This document shows positions 1 to 8,051 of a stretch of 64,000 nt of DNA, one piece after another. Origin of the DNA: Streptomyces sp. A1136 (GTDB lineage Bacteria; Actinomycetota; Actinomycetes; Streptomycetales; Streptomycetaceae); contig NZ_SSBJ01000003.1 of NCBI RefSeq assembly GCF_004795055.1, positions 124,001 through 188,000 on the forward strand. Direction: 5' to 3'. Within the stretch, counting starts at the first letter, position 1, and the number at the start of each line of letters is the position of its first letter. The position numbers and the translations under genes are program-made. The notes beneath the pieces were generated by a model that saw nothing but the letters and a program-made list of their open reading frames with translations, ran no database searches and had not been told where the DNA came from.

Positions 1-94
1 CATTCATACGGCGAACAGACGAGCGACGAATCGTTTCGATCAGCCGATCACCCCTCCGACCACGGCCGGGCGGCACAACCGCGGCCGGGCCGGA

Positions 95-820
95 TCACGG
101 CGCCTGCGCCTCGCGGCCGCTCGGGTCGACGGGCAGCCCGACCTCGTGCGCCATCCGGTCCGCGGCGTGCGCGAAGAAGCCGGCGCGGTCCTCGACGACC
201 CGGTTGAACTGGCCGAACAGCTCGAAGGAGACCAGGCCGACGAGCTGCGCCCAGGCCGCGACGAGGGCCACGGTTACTTCTGGAGGCAGGCCTTCGGCGA
301 AGTCGGCGGTCATCCGCAGGGCTTCGGGGCGCAGCGCCTCGGGCAGCGGGGGCAGGGCCAGGCCCCGGTCGGCGTGGGCGGCGCGCAGGATGCCGATGCA
401 GGTGTTGGCGACGCGGGAGGCGGGACCGACGGTGTCGAGGGGCGCGCTGTAGCCGGGAACCGGCGAGCCGTAGATCAGGGCGAACTCGTGCGGGTGGGCC
501 AGTCCCCAGGCGCGGACCGCCTCGCAGACCGAGACCCAGCGGGCGCGGGGCGGGGCGCCGGCGGTCCGGGCGGTGGCGTCGGCTGCCTCGGAGGCCGCGC
601 CGACGCTGTCGTACGCGTCGATGATCAGCGCGGTGAGGAGTTCGTCCCGGCTGGGGAAGTAGCGGTAGAGGGCCGAGGAGACCATGCCCAGCTCACGGGC
701 GACGGCGCGCAGCGACAGCTTGGCCGCGCCCTCGGCCGCGAGTTGGCGGCGCGCCTCGTCCTTGATGGCGGCGGTGACCTCGATGCGGGCCCGTTCGCGT
801 ACCCCTCGCACGGTGCTCAT
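95..820 (-). CDS. TetR/AcrR family transcriptional regulator
   Basis: 241 aa. Residues ~10-60 form a TetR helix-turn-helix: ARRQLAAEGAAKLSLRAVAR is followed by a recognition helix ending SALYRYFPSRDELL. The rest resembles the WHG-type (TetR_C) ligand domain. It is divergent from the reductase at 987. The 166-bp gap holds three related palindromes (845-855, 900-914, 953-967) likely to be its operator. The ATG at 818-820 is the only good start. By inference it represses itself and the neighbouring reductase; the ligand is unknown. Confidence 0.9.
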   Translation of the reverse strand: MSTVRGVRERARIEVTAAIKDEARRQLAAEGAAKLSLRAVARELGMVSSALYRYFPSRDELLTALIIDAYDSVGAASEAADATARTAGAPPRARWVSVCEAVRAWGLAHPHEFALIYGSPVPGYSAPLDTVGPASRVANTCIGILRAAHADRGLALPPLPEALRPEALRMTADFAEGLPPEVTVALVAAWAQLVGLVSFELFGQFNRVVEDRAGFFAHAADRMAHEVGLPVDPSGREAQAP

Positions 821-844
821 GGGGGTCAGTGTGCCATGTGGGCG

Positions 845-967
845 GAGCAGTGCTCAAGGAGGAGATCGGCGCTCTCGAATGAGACAGCCGCCCGATTCCG
901 AGAGCATTGCTCTTGTTTTGGTGCGGTCGCTCCGTGCACACTGATCTCAAGCGAGAGCACCGCTCTC
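845..967. promoter_or_regulatory. Operator region with three palindromes
   Basis: Three copies of a GAGCA-N-YGCTC core lie between the divergent genes: GAGCAGTGCTC (845-855), GAGAGCATTGCTCTT (900-914, arms 6/7) and GAGAGCACCGCTCTC (953-967, arms 6/7). The first sits just upstream of the TetR start and the last 20 bp before the reductase start. Likely TetR binding sites controlling both directions. Confidence 0.7.
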
Positions 968-986
968 CCATCCGCCGGAGGTCATC

Positions 987-1451
987 ATGACCGCGTCCAC
1001 GCCCCAGCCGTACTACGCCAAGAGCAGCAGGCTCGGCCTCCGCGTCAACGCCCTCTTCGGCAAGCTCGCCCGGCTCGGCATCAGCCTTGCCGGCAGCGCC
1101 GAACTGTCGGTGCGCGGCCGCAGCTCCGGCCGGATGCAGCGGATTCCGGTCAACCCGCACACCCACGAGGGCTCCCAGTACCTGGTTTCCGTTCGCGGCC
1201 ACTCCCAGTGGGTCGCCAACATCCGGGCGGCCGGCGGCGGCGAGCTCCGCGTGGGCCGCAAGGTGCGCGCCTTCACCGTCACCGAGATGACCGACCCGGC
1301 GCGGAAGGCCGCCGTGCTGCGCGCCTACCTGGAGCGGTGGGGGTGGCAGGTGTCGCAGTTCTTCCAGGGCGTCACCGCGCAGTCCTCCGAGGCCGAGCTG
1401 CGAGCCATCGCCGCCGACCACCCGGTCTTCCGCGTCGACGTCCCACGCTGA
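987..1451 (+). CDS. Deazaflavin-dependent nitroreductase-family protein (DUF385-like)
   Basis: 154 aa; ATG 987 is preceded by CGGAGG. The compact split-barrel sequence (core GRSSGRMQRIPVNPH, then SVRGHSQWVANIRAAGGGEL) matches the F420-dependent nitroreductase family of actinobacteria (Ddn-like). Such proteins reduce small molecules with reduced F420 or bind flavin; the substrate cannot be read here. Control by the divergent TetR gene through the three palindromes suggests induction by a xenobiotic or endogenous redox-active ligand (inference). Confidence 0.8.
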   Translation: MTASTPQPYYAKSSRLGLRVNALFGKLARLGISLAGSAELSVRGRSSGRMQRIPVNPHTHEGSQYLVSVRGHSQWVANIRAAGGGELRVGRKVRAFTVTEMTDPARKAAVLRAYLERWGWQVSQFFQGVTAQSSEAELRAIAADHPVFRVDVPR

Positions 1452-2083
1452 GCCCGGGACCGCAGGGGCGGCCACGGCCTTCCACCGCGCGGCGGTCCGG
1501 GACACCCACTCGGCCTGACGGCCGGACGCCGGACACGGCCGTGCCGGCCCGCCGTGTGCTCGGGCGCCTTCGTCGACCGGCTGTGCCGTGCCCGCGCCCG
1601 GCGCAGGAGGGGACGCCCCGCGCCCCGTACGCCCCCGAACGCCGCGTCTGTCGCGTACCGCCGATACGACCGCCGGCGCCGCCGGGCCACCCCGCACCCC
1701 GGCACACCCGACGCCCGGCATCCGGTCTCGTCCCCGTCCACGGCGGCCGGGGCCGGATGCGATCCCTCTCCCAGCCCGGCGAAGAGGAGCAACGGCCACG
1801 ACGACGATCACGACAGCGGCACCCGGGAAACCACCGTCAGTCCGGCATCCCGCGCCGCGGGCACCGCCCGCGCCCGTATGAGGGGCCCGGCGGGGCCACG
1901 CCCCTCCCGGGTCCCCTGGTCCCGGGTCCTCTACCGCCGGCGCGCGGCGTACGGTGCCGTGCGTGCGTCGCAAGGCGGGGGATCGCCCGCTTACCGGGTG
2001 TAAGCGGGCGCTTGTCGACAAGGCGGCGAGGCGCGGTGCCGGACGTCGCGGGTCAGGCGGGAGTTTCAGGGAGTTTCGAAGAG
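1452..2083. other. Gene-poor spacer
   Basis: About 630 bp with no convincing gene. The open frames are Pro/Arg-rich, lack ribosome binding sites and look like chance products of G+C richness. The only structure seen is the hairpin and adjacent palindrome at 1984-2022, listed separately. Confidence 0.6.
1984..2022. terminator. Perfect 11-bp hairpin plus 12-bp palindrome
   Basis: CGCCCGCTTAC (1984-1994) pairs perfectly with GTAAGCGGGCG (2000-2010) around the loop CGGGT. It is followed directly by the perfect palindrome CTTGTCGACAAG (2011-2022). It lies about 65-100 bp beyond the stop of the minus-strand flavoprotein gene at 2087, so a transcription terminator is the simplest reading. An operator is possible. 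Confidence 0.5.
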
Positions 2084-2086
2084 GCC

Positions 2087-3361
2087 CTAGCGCCGGCGTG
2101 CCTGGCGCGCGTCCAGTACGTGCAGGGCCTTGCGGGCCAGCGGGTACGCGCGTACCAACTCCGCCAGCGTCGTGGACCCCCGGGTGATCCGGGCGAAGGC
2201 CATCCAGGCCGGGCGCAGACCGGTGATCGCCGCGTGCAGCAATCCCGGCTTCGCCTCGAACAGGGCGAGCATGCGCTTGCCGACACCCATCTCCACGCCC
2301 AGCCCCGCCTTGACCGCGAAGGCGTAGTTCAGCGCCTGGCGACGGGCGTCCACCGCGTCCTGCGCCTCGGAGATCTTCACGGCCCACTCCCCCGCGAGCC
2401 GCCCCGAGCGCAGTGCGAAGGAGATGCCCTCGCGCGTCCACGGCTCCAGCAGCCCGGCCGCGTCCCCCGCCACCAGCACCCGTCCGCGCGAGAGCGGCGA
2501 CTCCGGCGTGCGGCAGCGGGTGAGGTGCCCGGAGGAGACCGACGGCTCGAAGCCCGCCAGCCCCAGGCGGGCGATGAAGTCCTCCAGGTAGCGTTTGGTG
2601 GCGGCCCCCTCGCCCTTCGCCGAGATCACCCCCACCGTGAGGGTGTCGCCCTTGGGGAAGACCCAGCCGTAACTGCCGGGCAGGGGGCCCCAGTCGATGA
2701 GCACCCGCCCCTTCCAGTCCTCGGCGACGGTCTCCGGGACCGGGATCTCCGCCTCCAGGCCGAGGTCGACCTGCTCCATCTCGACGCCGACATGGGCACC
2801 GATCCGGCTCGCGCTGCCGTCCGCGCCGACCACGGCCCGGCCCAGCACCGTCTCCCCGTCCGCGAGGACCACGGCCACCGTGCGCCGGTCGGGTACCGCC
2901 GCCCCGTGCTGCTCGACGCGGCTCACGGCCGTTCCCGTACGGACGGTCGCGCCCGCCTTCTCCGCCTCGGCGACCAGTGCCGCGTCGAACTCGGCCCGGT
3001 TGACCATCCCGAACAGCATGCCCCGCGAGCGCCGGGTCCGGGTCAGCCGCCCGTTCATCGAGAAGGTCACGGCGTTGATCCGGTCCTTGAAGGGCAGGAC
3101 GAAGCCCGGCGGCAAGGCGTCTCGCGAAGGGCCGATGATGCCTCCGCCGCACGTCTTGTAGCGGGGCAGTTCGGCCTTCTCCAGCAGCAGGACGCGCCGC
3201 CCGGCGACGGCCGCCGCGTGGGCCGCCGAGGCCCCGGCCGGTCCGGCCCCGACCACGACCACGTCCCACACCTCGCCGGGCGCCCCGGCGCCCTCCTCTT
3301 CGGCCCGTCCGGCGGCGTTCTGCTCCGCGCTCGTGCCCTGTACGTCGTCGTCGCTGCTCAC
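2087..3361 (-). CDS. Geranylgeranyl reductase family FAD-dependent oxidoreductase
   Basis: 424 aa, GTG start. An N-terminal tail of ~30 acidic residues precedes a Rossmann FAD-binding motif VVVVGAGPAGASAA (about residues 33-47). A CGGG element (YKTCGGGIIGP) follows, and later VVGADGSASRIG and a GDAAGLLEPWTREGI segment, typical of the GGR/ChlP group (p-hydroxybenzoate hydroxylase fold). Family members hydrogenate isoprenoid chains of lipids, menaquinone or chlorophyll; the substrate here is unknown. It is divergent from the dipeptidase at 3541. Confidence 0.85.
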   Translation of the reverse strand: MSSDDDVQGTSAEQNAAGRAEEEGAGAPGEVWDVVVVGAGPAGASAAHAAAVAGRRVLLLEKAELPRYKTCGGGIIGPSRDALPPGFVLPFKDRINAVTFSMNGRLTRTRRSRGMLFGMVNRAEFDAALVAEAEKAGATVRTGTAVSRVEQHGAAVPDRRTVAVVLADGETVLGRAVVGADGSASRIGAHVGVEMEQVDLGLEAEIPVPETVAEDWKGRVLIDWGPLPGSYGWVFPKGDTLTVGVISAKGEGAATKRYLEDFIARLGLAGFEPSVSSGHLTRCRTPESPLSRGRVLVAGDAAGLLEPWTREGISFALRSGRLAGEWAVKISEAQDAVDARRQALNYAFAVKAGLGVEMGVGKRMLALFEAKPGLLHAAITGLRPAWMAFARITRGSTTLAELVRAYPLARKALHVLDARQARRR

Positions 3362-3540
3362 GATGTGCTGCTGCTCCTGATCAGGCTGGTCCTCGGATGC
3401 CGGGGAAATCCTACGGCGGGAGATCGTCTCGCCTCGCTGTGCGAGGATCGATGCTGTCTTTCGCCGTACCCCCTACGCGCACCACGCGGATGCGGGAGGC
3501 GTACACGTACACCAACGTCGCACCCAAGAGGAGCGTGCCC

Positions 3541-4905
3541 ATGTCGCCGATTCCGGTCGCCGAGACCATCGCCTCGCTTATGCCCCGTGCCCGGCAGGAG
3601 CTGGCCGAGTTGGTGGCCTTCCGGTCGGTGGCGGACTTCTCGCAGTTCCCCCGGAGCGAGAGCGAGGCCGCCGCGAACTGGGTGGCGGACGCCCTGCGCG
3701 CCGAGGGGTTCCAGGACGTGGCCCTGCTCGACACCCCGGACGGTACGCAGTCGGTGTACGGGTACCTGCCCGGCCCCCAGGGCGCGCCGACGGTGCTGCT
3801 GTACGCCCACTACGACGTGCAGCCGCCGTTGGACGACGCCGCCTGGATCTCCCCCGCCTTCGAGCTGACCGAGCGCGACGGCCGCTGGTACGGGCGCGGC
3901 GCCGCCGACTGCAAGGGCGGCTTCATCATGCACCTGCTGGCGCTGCGGGCCCTCAAGGCCGACGGCGGCGTGCCGGTCGGCGTGAAGGTGATCGTCGAGG
4001 GCTCGGAGGAGCAGGGCACCGGCGGCCTCCAGCAGTACGCCGAGGCGCACCCGGAGCTGTTGGCCGCCGACACCATCGTCATCGGGGACGCGGGCAACTT
4101 CCGCCTGGGCCTGCCCACGGTGACGGCCACGTTGCGCGGTATGACCCTCGTCAAGGTCAAGATCGACACCCTGGCCGGGAACCTGCACTCCGGCATGTTC
4201 GGCGGTGTCGCCCCCGACGCGCTGGCCGCGCTGATCCGCCTGCTGGACTCGCTGCGGGCGGCGGACGGTTCCACGACGGTGGACGGCCTGGACTCGGACG
4301 CCGTCTGGGAGGGCCTGCAGTACCCGGAGGCGGACTTCCGCGCCGACGCCAAGGTGCTGGACGGTGTGGGCCTCATCGGCGAGGGCACGATCGCGGACCG
4401 GCTGTGGGCCCGTCCGGCCGTCACCGTCCTCGGCATCGACTGCCCGTCGGTGTCCGGCGCCACGCCTTCGGTGCACGCGAGCGCCGGCGCGCTGATCAGC
4501 CTGCGCGTGCCGCCGGGTGTCGACACGACGGAGGCCATCAAGCTGCTTCAGGCGCACCTGGTGGCGCACACCCCGTGGCAGGCGCGGCTGGAGCTGGAGG
4601 TCGTGGGCCAGGGGCAGCCCTTCCAGGCGGACACGAGCAGCCCCGCCTACGCGTCGATGGCGGCGGCCATGGAGGTCGCGTACCCGGGCGAGGAGATGCA
4701 GGTCAGCGGGATGGGCGGGTCCATCCCGCTGTGCAACACGCTGACGTCGCTGTACCCGGACGCGGAGATGCTGCTGATCGGTCTGAGCGAGCCCGAGGCG
4801 CAGATCCACGCGGTGAACGAGAGCGTCTCGCCCCAGGAGCTGGAGCGCCTGGCCGTCGCGGAGGCGCTGTTCCTCGTGAACTACGCCCGGTCCAAGCGCG
4901 CCTGA
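3541..4905 (+). CDS. M20 family dipeptidase
   Basis: 454 aa from ATG 3541. AAGAGGAG at 3526-3533 sets this start rather than upstream in-frame codons. Zinc-site motifs are clear: YAHYDVQPP (His90, Asp92), RGAADCKGG (bridging Asp123), GSEEQGTGG (Glu156/157) and a C-terminal HAVNES (His). A lid/dimerisation domain lies between. This is the dipeptidase branch of M20 (ArgE/DapE/carnosine dipeptidase relatives); cytoplasmic cleavage of dipeptides is expected. Its stop is followed by a perfect inverted repeat (4972-5002). Confidence 0.9.
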   Translation: MSPIPVAETIASLMPRARQELAELVAFRSVADFSQFPRSESEAAANWVADALRAEGFQDVALLDTPDGTQSVYGYLPGPQGAPTVLLYAHYDVQPPLDDAAWISPAFELTERDGRWYGRGAADCKGGFIMHLLALRALKADGGVPVGVKVIVEGSEEQGTGGLQQYAEAHPELLAADTIVIGDAGNFRLGLPTVTATLRGMTLVKVKIDTLAGNLHSGMFGGVAPDALAALIRLLDSLRAADGSTTVDGLDSDAVWEGLQYPEADFRADAKVLDGVGLIGEGTIADRLWARPAVTVLGIDCPSVSGATPSVHASAGALISLRVPPGVDTTEAIKLLQAHLVAHTPWQARLELEVVGQGQPFQADTSSPAYASMAAAMEVAYPGEEMQVSGMGGSIPLCNTLTSLYPDAEMLLIGLSEPEAQIHAVNESVSPQELERLAVAEALFLVNYARSKRA

Positions 4906-4971
4906 CCCGCGGCGCGCCGTTCGGGCCCGAGGTCGCGACCCGCACGAGGCGGTCTACGCCGCGGGTGAACT

Positions 4972-5002
4972 CCGCTCCCGGTGAACCTTTCACCGGGAGC
5001 GG
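4972..5002. promoter_or_regulatory. 14-bp perfect inverted repeat (terminator or operator)
   Basis: CCGCTCCCGGTGAA (4972-4985) and TTCACCGGGAGCGG (4989-5002) pair perfectly around CCT. It lies 66 bp after the dipeptidase stop and ends 12 bp before a TACGTT -10-like box (5015-5020) of the next gene. It could terminate the first gene, act as an operator overlapping the -35 region of the second, or do both. No T-run follows. Confidence 0.6.
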
Positions 5003-5026
5003 CGGGTGCCCGGTTACGTTCGGCCC

Positions 5027-5725
5027 ATGACCGAACTCGAAGTGGTGGAGGTCGTCCCCCACCGCCTGCACATGCTGCGCTTCCCCATCGGCCAGGCCTA
5101 CCTGTGGCGTGACGGCGAGGCCCTGACGTTGGTCGACGCCGGGCACGCGGGGGCCGCCGACGCGATCGAAGGGGCCGTCCGTTCGCTGGGGCTGCGCCCC
5201 GAGCGGCTGGAGCGGATCGTCTTGACCCACTGCCACCGCGACCACGTGGGGGCGGCGGGCGAACTCGCCGCCCGGTGGGGTGCGCGGATCGTGGCGCATC
5301 GCCTGGACGCCCCCGTGATCCGGGGTGAGGAGCCGGTCCCCGAGCCGGTGCTCCTGGACTGGGAACTCCCGCTGTACGCGCACGGCCTGACCATCCCGCA
5401 GGCGCCGCCCACCCGGGTGGACCAGGAGGTGGAGGACGGCGAGCGACTGCCGTTCGGGGACGGCGCGGTGATCGTGCACGCCCCGGGGCACACGCCGGGC
5501 AGCGTCGCCGTGCACCTGCCGGAGCACGGCGTGCTGTTCACCGGGGACTGCGTCGCGGGAGTCGGCCGGGTCATGCCGGGCGTGTTCAACGTGGATCGCG
5601 ACCAGGCCCTCGCCTCCTTCCGCCGGCTGGCCGACCTGGCCCCGTCGGTGGCCTGCTTCGGCCATGGCGACCCGGTGACCACGGCCGCGGCCGACACCCT
5701 CCGGTCGGCCGCCGCCAGCGCCTGA
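5027..5725 (+). CDS. MBL-fold metallo-hydrolase
   Basis: 232 aa from ATG 5027. A TACGTT box at 5015-5020 ends 6 nt before it, suggesting a leaderless transcript; an in-frame GTG at 5006 is less likely. The metallo-beta-lactamase signature THCHRDH (residues 67-73), then APGHTPGS and FTGDCV, supply the di-metal ligands. Resembles glyoxalase-II/N-acyl homoserine lactonase-type hydrolases. Substrate not predictable. Confidence 0.87.
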   Translation: MTELEVVEVVPHRLHMLRFPIGQAYLWRDGEALTLVDAGHAGAADAIEGAVRSLGLRPERLERIVLTHCHRDHVGAAGELAARWGARIVAHRLDAPVIRGEEPVPEPVLLDWELPLYAHGLTIPQAPPTRVDQEVEDGERLPFGDGAVIVHAPGHTPGSVAVHLPEHGVLFTGDCVAGVGRVMPGVFNVDRDQALASFRRLADLAPSVACFGHGDPVTTAAADTLRSAAASA

Positions 5726-5775
5726 CGGAGCCCGGCCGGGCCGGGCGGGAACAGCCGGGCCGGGCCCGGGCGGGG

Positions 5776-6813
5776 CTACGGGACCGGCCGGCCCGACTCC
5801 AGATAGAGCGGGCGGCCGCGTTCGCGGGCCCGCAGGGCCCAGCGCAGGCGCTCGAATCGGACCGGCGGCAGCATGCCGGCGGCCTCGGTCTCGGTCGCGA
5901 ACCGCCACGCCCTCAGCTCCGGCCCCGGCAGCCGCAACCGCGCGATCTCCGGCTCCCCCAGCCGCCCGCCGTCGAACAGCAGCCGCAGCCCCCCGTACGC
6001 CGGGGACACCGGCGGCTCCCAGTCCACCACCAGCAGCTCCGGCGGCCGCTCCAGCACCAGGCCCAGCTCCTCGGCGACCTCCCGCGTTCCGGCGCGGGCC
6101 GGGGCCTCGCCCGGCTCCACGACGCCGCCCGGGAACTCCCACCCCGGTTTGTACGTCGGATCGACGAGGAGCACCCGGCCCTGCTCGTCGAACAACAACA
6201 CCCCCGACGCCACCGTCTCCCGCGTCGGCTCGGGCGTCTGGACTATCTCGCACACCGGCGCCGCCCCCGTCCGTACGGCGTCCGCGATCCGCTCCGCGGT
6301 CTCCCGCACGGTCAGCGACCCGTTGTCGATGACGTGGGCGTCGGCCGTCAGCCAGCCCAGCGCCTGCCGGTAGGCGGGGATGTGGTCGTACGCCCACCGC
6401 CTGACCCGGACGTCGACCTCCTCGGACGCCCCCGGTTCCTCCCGGGTCGCCATCCGTTGACGAAGAATCGTTTCCGCAGGGGCCAGCAGCACATGCCGCA
6501 CCGGTATCCGCCGGGCCGCGAGGCCGCCGAAGATCTCGTCGCGGTACTCCTGGCGCAACAGTGTCATCGGCACCACCAGCACCCCGCCCAGCTCCGCCAG
6601 CATCGCCGCAGCCGTCTCCACGACCAACCGACGCCAACTGGGCAGGTCCTGGTAGTCCTCGACCTCCGCGAGCCGTTTGCGCGGCAGCAGCGCCCGCAGC
6701 GCGTCCCCGACGGACTCCGGGTCGAACACGGTGCTGTCCGGCAGGAGTCCGGTCAGTTCGCGGGCCGTGCTGGTCTTCCCGGCGCCGAACGTGCCGTTGA
6801 TCCAGACAATCAC
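5776..6813 (-). CDS. P-loop kinase-like / Nudix hydrolase fusion protein
   Basis: 345 aa. The N-terminal half (residues 1-~190) starts MIVWINGTFGAGKTSTARE, a Walker A, and looks like an AAA_33/shikimate-kinase-type small P-loop kinase. The C-terminal half (~205-330) holds a Nudix box, GGVVEPGEAPARAG-TREVAEELGL, matching GX5EX7REUXEEXGU. The fusion implies a kinase or phosphotransfer step coupled to hydrolysis of a nucleoside-diphosphate derivative, but no substrate is known to me. Monocistronic; tail-to-tail with the MBL gene. Confidence 0.85.
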   Translation of the reverse strand: MIVWINGTFGAGKTSTARELTGLLPDSTVFDPESVGDALRALLPRKRLAEVEDYQDLPSWRRLVVETAAAMLAELGGVLVVPMTLLRQEYRDEIFGGLAARRIPVRHVLLAPAETILRQRMATREEPGASEEVDVRVRRWAYDHIPAYRQALGWLTADAHVIDNGSLTVRETAERIADAVRTGAAPVCEIVQTPEPTRETVASGVLLFDEQGRVLLVDPTYKPGWEFPGGVVEPGEAPARAGTREVAEELGLVLERPPELLVVDWEPPVSPAYGGLRLLFDGGRLGEPEIARLRLPGPELRAWRFATETEAAGMLPPVRFERLRWALRARERGRPLYLESGRPVP

Positions 6814-6981
6814 GTCTACCCCTCTCCGATGGCTCGCCTCGAAGCCCCCAGTGGCTTGCCCGCCTCACCCTGCCACGGAAACCCGCTCCCCGACGCAGTG
6901 CTTATCCTCGAGGTCAGAGCTCGTCCCGCGGCCTGTCCGCGGCCCGCCCGTGCCCCGCCCGACCGCTCCGCCGGAGGTCCC

Positions 6982-8019
6982 GTGCCCCACACCCGCCGCC
7001 CCGCCGTACCCCCTTACGGCAACCGACCGACCATGAAGGACGTGGCCGCCCGGGCGGGCGTGGGCCTCAAGACGGTCTCGCGGGTGGTCAACGGCGAGCC
7101 GGGCGTCACGCCCGACACCGAGCGGCGGGTCCAAGAGGCCATCGACGCCCTGGGGTTCCGCCGCAACGACAGCGCACGCGTGCTGCGCAAGGGCCGCACC
7201 GCCACCGTGGGCCTGGTCCTGGAGGACCTCGCCGACCCCTTCTACGGGCCGCTGAACCGGGCGGTGGAGGAAGTGGCACGCGCCCACGGCGCGCTGCTCA
7301 TCAACGGTTCCAGCGCCGAAGACCCGGAGCGCGAGCGGGAGTTGGCCCTTGCCCTGTGCGCCCGCCGGGTGGACGGGCTGATCGTGATCCCGGCCGGGGA
7401 CGACCACCGCTACCTGGAGCCGGAGATCCGGGCGGGCGTGGCCACCGTGTTCGTGGACCGCCCGGCGGGCCGGATCGACGCGGACGTGGTCCTGTCGGAC
7501 AACTTCGGCGGCGCCCTGGACGGCGTGGCGCACCTGATAGCCGCGGGGCATCGCCGGATCGGCTTCATCGGGGACCACCCCCGTATCCACACGGCGACGG
7601 AGCGCCTGCGGGGCTACCGCGCGGCCATGGCCGCCGCCGGTCTGCCGGTGGACGAGTCCTGGGTGGCCCTGGGCCCCACCGCCCCCGCCCGGGTCGCGGC
7701 GGCCGCCCGCCTGATGCTGACGGGCCGGGAGCCGGTCACCGCCCTGTTCGCGGGCAACAACCGAGTGACGGTCACGGTGGTACGGGTCCTGACCGCCGAA
7801 CCGCGTCCCGTCGCCCTCGTCGGCTTCGACGACTTCGAGCTGGCCGACCTGCTGCGCCCCGGCGTGACGGTGGTCGCCCAGGACGCGGCGACCCTGGGGC
7901 GGGTCGCGACGGACCGCCTCTTCCAGCGCCTGGGGGGCGCGGACCTCCCGCCGGCGCGCATCGAACTCCCCACCCGCCTCGTCCCGCGCGGCTCGGGCGA
8001 ACTGCCCCCGGCGGCCTGA
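6982..8019 (+). CDS. LacI family transcriptional regulator
   Basis: 345 aa from GTG 6982 (GGAGG at 6973-6977); an ATG 17 codons later (7033) is an alternative. The LacI headpiece TMKDVAARAGVGLKTVSRVV and hinge are followed by a periplasmic-binding-protein-like sensor domain with typical TVGLVLEDLADPFYGPL and VALVGFDDFEL segments. Sugar or small-molecule responsive repressor; the target may be the convergent aldolase gene or unlinked. Its stop lies inside a strong hairpin (8013-8040). Confidence 0.9.
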   Translation: MPHTRRPAVPPYGNRPTMKDVAARAGVGLKTVSRVVNGEPGVTPDTERRVQEAIDALGFRRNDSARVLRKGRTATVGLVLEDLADPFYGPLNRAVEEVARAHGALLINGSSAEDPERERELALALCARRVDGLIVIPAGDDHRYLEPEIRAGVATVFVDRPAGRIDADVVLSDNFGGALDGVAHLIAAGHRRIGFIGDHPRIHTATERLRGYRAAMAAAGLPVDESWVALGPTAPARVAAAARLMLTGREPVTALFAGNNRVTVTVVRVLTAEPRPVALVGFDDFELADLLRPGVTVVAQDAATLGRVATDRLFQRLGGADLPPARIELPTRLVPRGSGELPPAA

Positions 8020-8040
8020 AACCCCCGGGGGTTCCAGGCC
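8013..8040. terminator. Bidirectional terminator between convergent genes
   Basis: GGCCTGAAACCCCC (8013-8026) faces GGGGGTTCCAGGCC (8027-8040): 14-bp arms with one mismatch and no spacer. It contains the LacI stop codon and lies 12 bp before the end of the minus-strand aldolase gene. Confidence 0.65.
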
Positions 8041-8051
8041 GACGCCCCGGC

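Noticed and set aside
146..3868. A 1240-codon open frame on the plus strand
   Set aside because: It runs antisense through the TetR and flavoprotein genes and out of frame through the others; composition is Arg/Pro/Gly-rich with no family motif. A shadow of G+C-rich coding.
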